Positions 22,101 to 34,100 of a DNA stretch of 64,000 bases are shown piece by piece. Below the pieces are notes generated by a model. That model was not told the DNA's origin. It was given only the letters and a program-made list of their open reading frames with translations, and made no database searches. Made by a program: the position numbers and the translations under genes. Within the stretch, counting starts at the first letter, position 1; every line of letters starts with the position of its first letter. Source of the DNA: Ostrinia nubilalis (taxonomy: Eukaryota; Arthropoda; Insecta; Lepidoptera; Crambidae); the NCBI RefSeq assembly GCF_963855985.1, contig NC_087105.1:1366501-1430500 (forward strand), written 5' to 3'.

Positions 22101-25100
22101 GTACAGAAGTTTTTCTTCGCGAAGGTATTCAAAAAAATGTATGCTCAATGTCATCAACAATATGGTGTAATTTAGCTTGTCTTAAGAGTCGAGCACCGTT
22201 TTGTTGACATACGTCAGTGATCGGTACTGTCTTGATGCCATAGGGCTGACTGCTACAAGAAGCTACTGTGTCGCCATCTAGCGCACCACACTTGCATTCA
22301 CTGCTCTTCGCGGCAACGCGCAGCTACATGCGGCCGCCAGTTATATAGTGTAAGAGCTAGCACCTAAATATTTTATAACACACATAACTGTGACAATTTA
22401 TTTCACGTGGGCAAAGCCAAAAAGCTAGTAAGAAATAAAAATTCAATTCAGTAGGTATTTCAAACCAAATTTTGTTACATAAACAAACATTATACTAATT
22501 TCATTATGGGCCCTTAGTATGAGAAAACTGCAATTGACGATATTTCGCACTGTTTTCAATATTATGTATTACAGAACGTATGTGTGATGGGATGATATTT
22601 TCGAAAACACGATTAGAAAAAAATTTTCTCGAAAAAAAAAACATTTACCTCTGGATTTTTTTATAAAAGTTTAATATGACCGTGTTTTACAATAAAATTC
22701 CTATAACATCACAAAGGTATCATGTTTGCCTCTTTGATTTCCTGGCTGTTTTAGATTTCAAAAACCTAAATATATTAATTTATTAACTTTCTGATAAAAA
22801 TGTGAATGGCTCTTACGATGTCCCCCCCTTAAATCAAAATGTCTTTATTTGGTCTATATGCCCATCATCACTACGTAATAATTATAAAAAAAAGTCGCTT
22901 TCCTGTCTGTCTGTCCCTATGTATGCTTAGATCTTTAAAACTATGCAACAGATTTTGATACGGTATTTAGGGTTCCGTAGCCAAATGGCAAAAACGGAAC
23001 CCTTATACACTCGCGAGCAAAACTATGGAATCACTTACATGAAGTTGTTTCCACGCCATCTTGTGTACTAACGAATTTGTTAGTAACAAAAAAAGTGACA
23101 CCATTTTAAAGACTAAACTTTTAACTTTAAAATAATACCAAATTCATTTAAATCACACCAGTATTTAAAAAGATATCCCGGCTGATGTGAAGAAGTAAGG
23201 AAAAAGACATGTATCAACTGTTTGATACGTCGCGAGGTGCGGCCTATTTACCCCCTATAAAAGCACGTGTTTTCGGATTTTTGCTTTCACACGTTGATCC
23301 ATACACATCTCCGCTTCTTTTGACACTTTACCTGGGAATCTACACCTTCAGAAGCAGCACAAATCGTTGCACTATTGCAAGAAGGGCTCAGCCAGCGGGC
23401 TGTCGCACGTCAGCTCCACATAAGCCAGTCCTGGGTTTCGAAAGTTTTAAGACGCTTTCGGGAGACTGGTGGCTTTGTCCCGAGACCAAGTTCTGAACAG
23501 CGCCGGTGCACATCGCAGAGGGATGACCGTTTTTTCATGTCAACCTCTCTATGAAATCGTCATTTGACTGGTATCAACGTCCAGCAAGAGCTCAGAAATG
23601 TTCGTAGGATAGCTGTTAGCGAGTGGACAGTTTGTCTAAGATATAAGCAATAGAATTTGACTCCAAAAAGGCCTGCCACAGGCTCGAAACTGACGGCAGG
23701 TCACCGATAAGCACGCTTTCAATTTGCTCGTACACATCTCGATGGGAAGTCGAGCAAGCCACCCTCATTAGCCACTGTTTCAGCGAACCAGCACTGCACA
23801 AATCGCTCCCCAGGCCGCCTATAGACCCGACCTCTTCGTCTGCTGCACTGCAAACACAGTCTGCATTCATTGGAGAACAAAACTCGCCTCCATTACTCGC
23901 CTTCCCATCAAAATAAGTGCGAGCTAATTGAAAGCGTGCTAGTCGGTGACTTGCCGTCAGTTTCGAGCCCGTGGCAGACCTTTTTGGAGTCAAATTCTAT
24001 TGCTCATATCTTAGACGAACTGTCCACTCGCTAACAACTATCATACGAACATTTCTGAGCTCTTGCTGGACGTCGATATCAGTCAAATAACGATTTCATA
24101 GAGAGTTTGACATGAAAAAACGGTCATCCTTCTGCGATGTGCACCGGCGCTGTTCAGAACTTGGTCTCGGAATAAAGCCACCAGTCTCCTGAAAGCGTCT
24201 TAAAACTTTAGAAACCCAAGACTGGCTTATGTGGAGCTGACGTGCGACAGCCCGCTGGCTGAGCCCTTCTTGCAATAGTGCAACGATTTGTGCTGCTTCT
24301 GAAGATGTAGAGTCCCAGGTAAAGTGTCAAAAGAAGCCGAGATGTGTATGGATCAACGTGTGAAAGCAATAATCCGAATACACGTGCTTTCAGAGGGGTA
24401 AATAGGCCGCAACTCGCGACGTATCAAACAGTTGATTCATGTCCTTTTCCTTACTTCTTTACATCAGCATGGATATCTTTTTAAATACTGGTGTGATTTA
24501 AATGAATTTGGTATCAATTTAAAGTTAAAAGTTTAGTCTTTAAAATGGTGTCACTTTTTTTGTTACTAACAAATTCGTTAGTACACAAGATCGCGTGGAA
24601 ACAACTTCATGTAAGCGATTCCATACTTTTGCTCGCGAGTGTAGATTCGTCATATAGTCTGTCTGAACATAGAACGTTTTTGTGCACTTTTTAAAATGAG
24701 TTAACCAAGTATATGGCTATTAGACTTGCACACGTCCGTCCGTTTTTTGTAGGATTAATACATATAATTAAGTAACATTTATTTTTTGCATTCGGCTCTT
24801 GGTCTAACCCAAACGAAACACGAACAACTAATGAACTAACAATGAACAAAGTTGATAAATTAGTAATATGTAAATAATGAATTTGTTTTACGACCTGTCC
24901 CGGCGTACTTCGTACCGCAAATTAATATAAAGTTGTTTAAGTGATTTATAAAATCGCAATATTAATTTTTGAAAGTAGGGTCATTGTGCTGGTTTTCTAT
25001 CTAACTTCGATTTTCGTCCATTTCACTGAGCTGCCATAAACACATGCGTAAAATTTGAATACAAAGTATTGTATTCACAGAAGGCAGTAGCCATCCCGCG

Positions 25101-28100
25101 CTAGTTTTAAATAAATAAATAAATAAATAAATCATTTATTTGCCAGAATACGGTTACAAATGGTTTTAAAAAGAGAAGTTTCCAACATATTCTATCGTAC
25201 ATACGATGTGCAAATATTACAAAGAATACGGTTATGTTTTTAATATTAAAAAGTAGTATCATTATTAATTGAATGTCATGCAAATGTCAGAAAATGATTA
25301 TGAATTATTGAAATAGCACAAACATATTATTATTACATTAGATTCATACAATGTCAATGATACACAATGTCATATTTTAAGAAATTTTTAGATGTCAAGT
25401 ACAAAATGTCAAAAAGATTTTTCTGTCAGGAATTCATTGACTGTGTAATACATCTTTTGTTTTAAGAATTCTAATAAATTATTTCTAAATTTAGTAAATG
25501 TCAATGTTTTAATATCTTCGGGTAATTTATTAAATATTTTTATTGCCATACAAAACACATTCCTTGAGTAGAGGGTCAATCTTTGTGGAGGAATTCTCAA
25601 ATTTTCAGTTTTCCTGCCTCTGTACCTATCAAAGTCTTTGTTTTTATCGAAGAGATGAATGTATCTTTTAACAAAAATCGAAATTTCCAATATATATAGG
25701 CAGGGAAGTGGCAAAATGTTTAGAGCCTTGAATAGAGGTTTACAACTATCCAAATAATGTACCCCACAGATTGATCGAATACATTTCTTTTGCACTTTAA
25801 AAGCTCTTGGCATATCCACAGAGTTTCCCCATAATATGAGACCATATCGTAGCACAGATCCCACATATCCATGATAAGCCATGACTGCTGCATCTTTAGA
25901 TGCTACTTGTCTAACTCTGCGGAGGGCGTAAACAAATCTGTCAATTTTGCTAACTATATAGTCAATATGGTCTTTCCAATTACAAAATTGATCTATTTTT
26001 AATCCTAAAAACTTTGTCGAATTTATATGTTCTATTTTACGATTGTCACAATATATGTCAAGTAGTTTTATGTCATTGTTGAATTTTGCTTCAAATTTAA
26101 TATATTTGGTTTTATTAACATTAAGATTCAAATTATTACATTCAAGCCATTTTATTATTTTACATAATTCAGTACTTGCAATACGATCTAACTCTTCTTT
26201 ATTTTTACATTTAACGGTAAGAGTGGTATCGTCGGCAAAAAGTAAACATCGTTGGTTAGTGACATTTGGCAAGTCATTAATGTACAAAAGAAATAACAAC
26301 GGTCCTAATACGCTACCCTGGGGAACACCGCATCTATTATAGCAGTATGAAGATGAGTATGTTTTCTTAACATTCTCAGATATTCTTGTGATTTCTACGC
26401 ACTGTTGACGGTCCGTTAGATAGCTTTCTATCCAGGATAGAGCGTTTCCCCTTATACCATATCTATCCAGTTTGTTTTGTTGCAATCTATAATGCCTAAG
26501 CAACAGTTCTACCTAAATGAAAATGTAATAAATGAAAATGTAATTTAAAAAGTAGTGAGTTCCAAAAAATTACGTAAATGCGCGGCCATACACCGGTCAC
26601 CGGTACATTGCAGAAATCATCGCGCTAGAAAAAAAACGTGCTGACAGGAAAAGTTTTTGGCACGTATGTCTAATTGATGACTAAGGGTCATTTTTTTAAA
26701 GCATAGCTCAGGTCATATAGCAGGCAAATCAACTCGGAAAGGGATCAACAACGTATCGCCTTTTGTGGCATGGAGGTAATAGTGGAGAGGAAATATAGAT
26801 CTATACAAAAATTCGACAAATTAATGACAATCAGCTGTTTATCTCTTTCTAACTTACCCCTGGTGATGTATAAAAAAAAGAAATAGATAATGTTTGGTCA
26901 GTACTCATTCTGGCAACATTTTCATGTGACGTCACTAACTACCTGACTTGTGCCGAGTAGGTACCTACATACAAGATTTAAGAAAACAACATATTTATAG
27001 GCAATCAGCTGACAACTACACGCACACACACACACACACAAATACCTGTCAGCTGATTGCCTATATTGCGGCCATGTTGTTTTCTTAAATCGTGTATGTA
27101 TTTATAATGCGTGTAAATGTGTGCGTAATGTACCGAGTACGTTTATTTTAAAGTTACGCCAAGTCCATGAGACATTGATATACGTCAGTGTTTTGCGAGC
27201 TGTCATTGCCCTTCGCGCGCTGTCATCGGCGAGGCAAGGCGTTTACGTTACGGTGCGGACTGCGGATTGTGTGTGCGTTGCAGTATGGACTTTAGTTGAC
27301 TGCCTTTATGAGCACTCGAACGACATAAAATTATATGATACATTTATGTAAGGGTATTTTAAGATCACAAAGTTGGCAACTCCGATAGTTGGACGAAAAC
27401 CAGCGCAAAGACCCTATCCTGTTTGACACCTATAATAATTGACAATAGCTGGCTCGGCGAACTTCGGCAAACTAATGTGTGACGTGAAGTGCCAAATCGC
27501 GGAAAATGTCGGAAGAAATACAAGAATTTGCATGAATTATCATGAATAACAGTAACCACTTATTTACCTCTCAGTGTCTTCAGGCAACTTAAAAAAAGTA
27601 CATTGTGTGTTTTTATTATTATTTAGGCAGTTAAATACTGCACAGTATTTTTTACACAGTATTTTTTTTATTTTTCTCCATAATACAAGAGTACGCGTGC
27701 GTGTGTCAATGCTCGCTCGTATCTCGTATGTGACGCCTTGTCGAATCGCCTCCTGTAGGTGGGCTATCGTGCGTGTTTTGTTTTCGATGTGAACTCGCGG
27801 AGATGAACAGGCCTGGTATTACTATTAAGACTAAGTGTACATCGAAATGATTTTCATAGCAATGTCTTATTGTTAGAAGTTATACCTTATTGTTAGAAGT
27901 AAATAAATTAATACTTATACATTTTTATATTTTACTTGGAAGAAGATATGACTCTAACAACACTTATGTACACTTTATTTGAATAAATCGCCAAATATAC
28001 CACCGCGGAGACCCCAATCGCGTCTCTGCGTGCCATTGAATCGTATGAGCGTATGGATTTTTTGCGTTATTTTTCACAATTTCCATTTTTAAAAATTACC

Positions 28101-31100
28101 TATCGATAGCTTACTTTATTCTGATGAATAAATGTCATTACAAGTTTTTCTCTAAAACTGATAATTTGGCTAGAAAAAAATATTTTCTATCCACGCAGTA
28201 CGCCGGCAGCGTTCGGATCGGATATAATGACGTCATCGTCCCCGCGCCGGGCGGTCAGTGAACTTTTTTAGTAATTTGGCCATAACTTCGTCAATTTTTG
28301 TCGTAGAACAAAAATTTTTGCACTGTGTATTAAGGATTTCTTAGCCCTATAAATCTGCATTCACAGCTAAAAATCGAAATGATCCTCATTAGATGAAGGT
28401 TTAAAACATTAATAGAACTTACTTCTATCTGATGCTTCTGACATAGTTCGCGTTTTGGACTGAACAGTTACTTCTCCTGTTCCATGATCCACCTAGAATC
28501 ATAAAAATATTAACTCGTCATTATCTCATTGATAACTTACCTAATTTAATTATTGATGATTTAGAATTTCGACATTTATTGATAATTTTACATTGCAGGA
28601 CCAAGTAAAGTACCCTGTAGGAGACCCGTAAATATTACCTTAATATGAGTATTTGGGAATTTGCTTTCTGAAGAGCTTTCGTCATCACTGTCTGTGTCAC
28701 TGTTTTTGTCTTCTTTTTCATCCTGTTTATCTTCTTTCTCATTTTCATCATATTCTTTATCATCATCTTCTTTGTCAAGATCTTCTGTAGGAGCGCTTTG
28801 AGAAGACGAATCGTCCTTGTTGTCAGATTTCGAAGTTTCTTCTGAGATCGTGCCCAGTTTCGGTTCGGACGATGATTTTGCGTCTTCCTTGTCTGACGGC
28901 TCATCTGGGAACATTTTTGTCTATGTTACATTCATAAAGCTACTAAAAAACGTAGGTATAGTCAGCGTCAAATATACTCAACATCAAATAAACCGCACAT
29001 TCCGCGACGCGAACTTTAACGATTTTCTTCTGACACAATCATGGTGCCCCAACAATATTGGTGTTATTTGAAAGCCCAATAAATATCCTTAAAGAAAAAC
29101 ACATTTCATTTCTTAATAAATGATTAACATAACCATAAATGTGACTTGAAAAAATACCTCACTTTGGGCCCACCTATGGGATCAATTAGACCAATTTTTA
29201 TGGTTATAAAACCAAATAATGATCTCACGTGTCATCTTTAACAGATGGATGGCGATTAAACCCAACTTAACAGTTTTATAGCCATAAAAGTTGGCTCAAG
29301 CGTAAAAACCTTTCCTTTAATGAAATGAAGGTTAGAACTAGGCTTTTAAATGGTGCTAATATTAATGGGATGTGGGGATGCATACGTTTGAAAATGCTTG
29401 TCGCGGGAGGTGCGATTTATTTGATGTCGAGTGTAGTTTATGTAAATAAATGTATCTTTCTTTCTTTCTTTCTATCACACCCAAAGTAGCTAAAAAGTTC
29501 AAACACGTCTTTGTTACAATTGGAATAACGTCATTTTTTTGGTCACTTTGGGCGTCACGAGATATTTGACGTTTACTGTGACGTTTGAGAGAAATTCATA
29601 TAAAAATTACATGTGGATTGTAACAACTGTTACAAACTTTACAACTACGTAAAAAGCATGGGTTAAAAGAATTTACTCTCAAAATGATACACTTTAACTT
29701 TCAAATGAGAAGGAGACATGAAACAAAATAGTTGTTAAATATAATTTTGAGTTACCATCATCAGAGACAATGATCTCCTGCTCGTCTTCCTGTATGGATG
29801 TGACGTCAGAGGCGGTGTCGTCCAGCACGATTGTCTTGCGCTCACCGCGATGTTTCTCTATGCAGCTGTCTTCCAGCTGGTGAAGAATAATTATATTATT
29901 CAAGTTTTTTTCATTATTACAATCATGACATAATCGTAATTAATAATGATGGTCTTCTCCAAATAGAACGAGTTTTCAGCGCATTTTGACACTGCGCTTC
30001 TTACCCAGGGTTTTCATAAGTAAGAGATCGTTCGTTTCATCCCAAAGTTGTCTATTGCTGGACCAAGGCCTCCCCACAGGATTTCCAGAATGAACGGCCA
30101 TCATTATCAGTTCTACGAGCTATGTGCCCCGCCCACAACAATTAAATACAGAAGTCCTATCTACATCAGCGCTAGCTTGTCATTATATGTAAGAAAGGTG
30201 CACGTGACAACAGACTCTTGCCGCGAATCACGAAGGACCTTTGGTGAAGTGCCCTCCCATGGGCGCAAACTTGGAATAACAAAGGTGCACGCGACAACAG
30301 TCTCTCTTACCCTGAACATAAAGGTGAACCCAAAGTGCAGCTGGTCGGGCAGCAGGTAACATCAAGAAGGACCTTTGATGAAACTTGGAATAACAAAGGA
30401 GCACCCAACAATAGACTCTCTTACCCTGAACATAAAGGTGAATCCAAAGTGCAGCTGGTCGGGCAGCAGGTAGTTCTTCTTGCCGCGGATCATGAAGGAG
30501 CCGGTGGTGAGGTATTCTCCAGTTGGCGCCGACTTGGATACTTGGTGCGCGTGCACCCACCACGCGCGCGTCATCACTTTCGCTTCCCACGCCACGCTGG
30601 GGACAAACACGGAGATTAAATATAAAAAAAAAATAGGTTTCTAGTTGGAGCTTTGACCTTTGGCCGTGGGTCTGCTCTGACCACTGAGCTATGCAAACAT
30701 ACGTCATAGATGGGAGCATCTTCTGACTTATCCACAAATTCATGTGAGTCATAACAATTGACGAAACAGAAGTGTAGAGGGCACATGGGGGGGGGGGTAA
30801 TGGGGGGTTATTTAGGACACTTTTAGAGCATGTAAGACAAGGTAGGACAAAGACAAATCATTAAATACGCTGAGGTCAATTAAATCATCTCGACATAGGC
30901 CGCGTACGTGTGCTTAGGCTATGGAAATACAATAAAACCTACTTGGATATTGTGACAATGAAAAATCATATGGCATTCTTTTGTTTTACTCTCTGCTTTG
31001 TGGAATCGATCAGTACACACGTCTGTTGAAATTATTTCGCATTTTTACTTTTAAAATATACCTGGCCCCCCTTAGATGATCGTCAGTCCCTCAGATCATA

Positions 31101-34100
31101 GAAGGGATCATTCTCTTTCTATGATCTGAGGTCAGTCCTCACCTGTAGGCCACGGCGGCCTGTCCAGCCTCGGCCAGCGTTCGCGGCGCGATGGGCGCTC
31201 CGGACGGGTTCTTGACCACCACAGACGACGCGCCCGTGACTTCAGCGTGCACGTACACGTCACCAGCTTTGAGATAGCGTGGCTAAGGTCATGTGGGACA
31301 TTGGATTGGACTTGTCGCTAACAGGACCATTAAGACACGAGAGGGTGACGAGGATCACTTAAGACACTTGCGAGTCCATGGAGGACATTCTAGACACTTA
31401 AGGGGAGGCTTGCCCACTTTGCCCAGGTCATTAAAGCCATATTGGGCCATTAAAGGCACTTGTACGGGCGACTTGAGACTTTCGAGAGCTCACGGTCTGT
31501 CAAGACACTAAGTGGAGTAGCTATTTATGTATGACTGAGGCTAGATGATCAGTCGATCGTTGGGTTTCACCTATAAGCCGTCGGGCTCGTCAGTTGGGTT
31601 CTTTACGATCACGTAAACGTTCCAGTTAGGGACCGTTTTAGCCACTTGGGAGTAATGTAGCTATTTTAATGTGTGTGCTGTGGTCTCACCTGTAGGCCAC
31701 AGCGGCCTGTCCGGCCTCGGCCAGCGATCGCGGCGCGATGGGCGCTCCGGACGGGTTCTTGACCACCACAGACGACGCGCCCGTGACTTCAGCGTGCACG
31801 TACACGTCACCGGCTTTGAGATAGCGTGGCTAAGGTCATGTGGGACATTGGACTTGTCGTTAAGGGGAACATCAAGAAACGAGAGGGTCATTTAAGACAC
31901 GAGAGGGTCATTTAAGACACGAGAGGGTCATTTAAGATACCTTGGGTTTGTGAAGGTTATTCTGGATCTAGACACTCGAGGGGAGGGATACTAGGTTATT
32001 GAAGCCATCTTGAGCCATTTGGCACATGTAAGACATCTGTAGCAGCGACTTTAAGACTTGCGACCTCACGGTCTTTCAAGACACTAAGTGGAGTGGTTAT
32101 GGCTGAGGCTAGATTATCAATCGATCTGCAGGCTTCATATGTAGCGCTGGGACGCGCCGTCGGGTTCTATACGACCATGTTAGGATTCTTTTGTCCCCAC
32201 AAAAGTGTCCTAATTTCATCATCATCATTTCAGCCATAGGACGTCCACTGCTGAACATAGGCCTCCCCTAATGCTTTCCACGTTGATGGATTGGTAGCAG
32301 CCTGCATCCAGCGCTTCCCTGCTACCTTTACGATGTCGTCAGTCCACCTTATAGGTGGACGTCACACGCTGCGTTTTCCGGTACGCGGCCTCCATTCCAG
32401 AACCTTGCTGCCCCATCGGCCGTCAGTTCTGCGTACTATATGCCCTGCCCATTGCCACTTAAGCTTGCTAATCCGTCGGTTTAGTTCGTTTACGGATTTC
32501 CTCATTTCCGATTCGATCTCGCAAAGAAACACCAAGCATAGCCCTCTCCATAGCACGCTGTGTCCTAATTTGCTGGGGTTCGTCTTAATCATATTAAAGC
32601 CATTTGGGAAATGTAAGACACGCATCAGGCCTCACCTGTAGGCCACAGCGGCCTGGCCAGCCTCAGCCAGCGTTCGCGGCGCGATGGGCGCTCCGGACGG
32701 GTTCTTGACGACCACAGACGACGCACCCGTGACCTCGGCGTGCACGTACACGTCACCAGCTTTGAGGTACCGTGGCTAAGGTCATGTGGGACATTAGACT
32801 TGTCGCTAAGGGGAACATCAAGAAACGAGAGGGTCATTTAAGTCACGAGAGGGTCATTTAAGACACGAGAGGGTCATTTAAGACACGAGAGGGTCATTTA
32901 AGACACGAGAGGGTCATTTATGACACGAGAGGGTCATTTAAGACACGAGAGGGTCATTTAAGATACCTTGGGTTTGTAAAGGTTATTCTAGATCTAGACA
33001 CTCGAGGGGAGGGATACTAGGTTATTGAAGCCATCTTGAGCCATTTGGCACATGTAAGACATCTGTAGCAGCGACTTTAAGACTTGCGACCTCACGGTCT
33101 TTCAAGACACTAAGTGGAGTGGTTATGGCTGAGGCTAGATTATCAATCGATCTGCAGGCTTCATCTGTAAGCCACAGGCGCGCCGGTCGAGTTCTATTCG
33201 ACCATGTATACAGTGAAGTTAGGGAGCAAATTAAGATTCTTTTTTCCCACAAAAGTGTCCTAATTTGCTGGGGTTCGTCTTAATCATATCATAGCCATCA
33301 GGCCTTACCTGTAGGCCACGGCGGCCTGTCCTGCCTCAGCCAGAGTTCGCGGCGCGATGGGCGCTCCGGACGGGTTCTTGACGACCACAGACGACGCGCC
33401 CGTGACTTCAGCGTGCACGTATACGTCACCAGCTTTGAGATAGCGTGGCTAAGGTCATGTGGGACATTGGACTTGTCGCTAAAGGGACCATTAAGACACG
33501 AGAGGGTGACGAGGATCACTTAAGACACTTGCGAGTCCATGGAGGACATTCTAGACACTTAAGGGGAGGCTTGCCCACTTTGACCAGGTTATTAAAGCCA
33601 TATTGGGCCATTTAAGGCACTTGTACGGGCGACTTGAGACTTTCGAGAGCTCACGGTCTGTCGAGACACTAAGTGGAGTAGCTATTTATGTGTGACTGAG
33701 GCTAGATGATCAGTCGATCGTCGGGTTTCACCTATATAGTTGGGTTCTTTACGATCACGTATACGTTGCAGTTAGGGACCGTTTTAGCCACTTGGGAGTA
33801 ATGTAGCTATTTTAATGTGTGTGATGTGGACTCACCTGTAGGCCACAGCGGCCTGTCCTGCCTCGGCCAGCGATCGCGGCGCGATGGGCGCTCCGGACGG
33901 GTTCTTGACGACCACAGACGACGCGCCCGTGACTTCAGCGTGCACGTACACGTCACCAGCTTTGAGATTGCGTGGCTAAGGTCATGTGGGACATTGGACT
34001 TGTCGCTAAGGGAACCATTAACACACGAGAGGGTGATGAATATCACTTATAAGGCACTTGGAGTCCACGGAGGTCATTCTAGACACTTAAGGGGAGGCTT

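Noticed and set aside
23616..23993. 125-aa minus-strand frame in the centre of the palindrome
   Set aside because: It crosses the junction of two inverted Tc1 halves; part reads as transposase sequence, the rest as its antisense, so it is not a gene.
28588..28914. Acidic 108-aa minus frame as a stand-alone small protein
   Set aside because: It is NEMF exon 13 (28639-28904) with intron read-through at both ends; the phases join to neighbouring exons.
30672..30691. Possible tRNA gene (A box on the minus strand)
   Set aside because: No matching anticodon stem, T arm or acceptor stem; a SINE head fits better.
30228..30752. 174-aa minus-strand frame with duplicated [19 protein letters not shown]
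   Set aside because: Out-of-frame reading of NEMF exon 11 and its partial copies; the correct frame gives NEMF residues.
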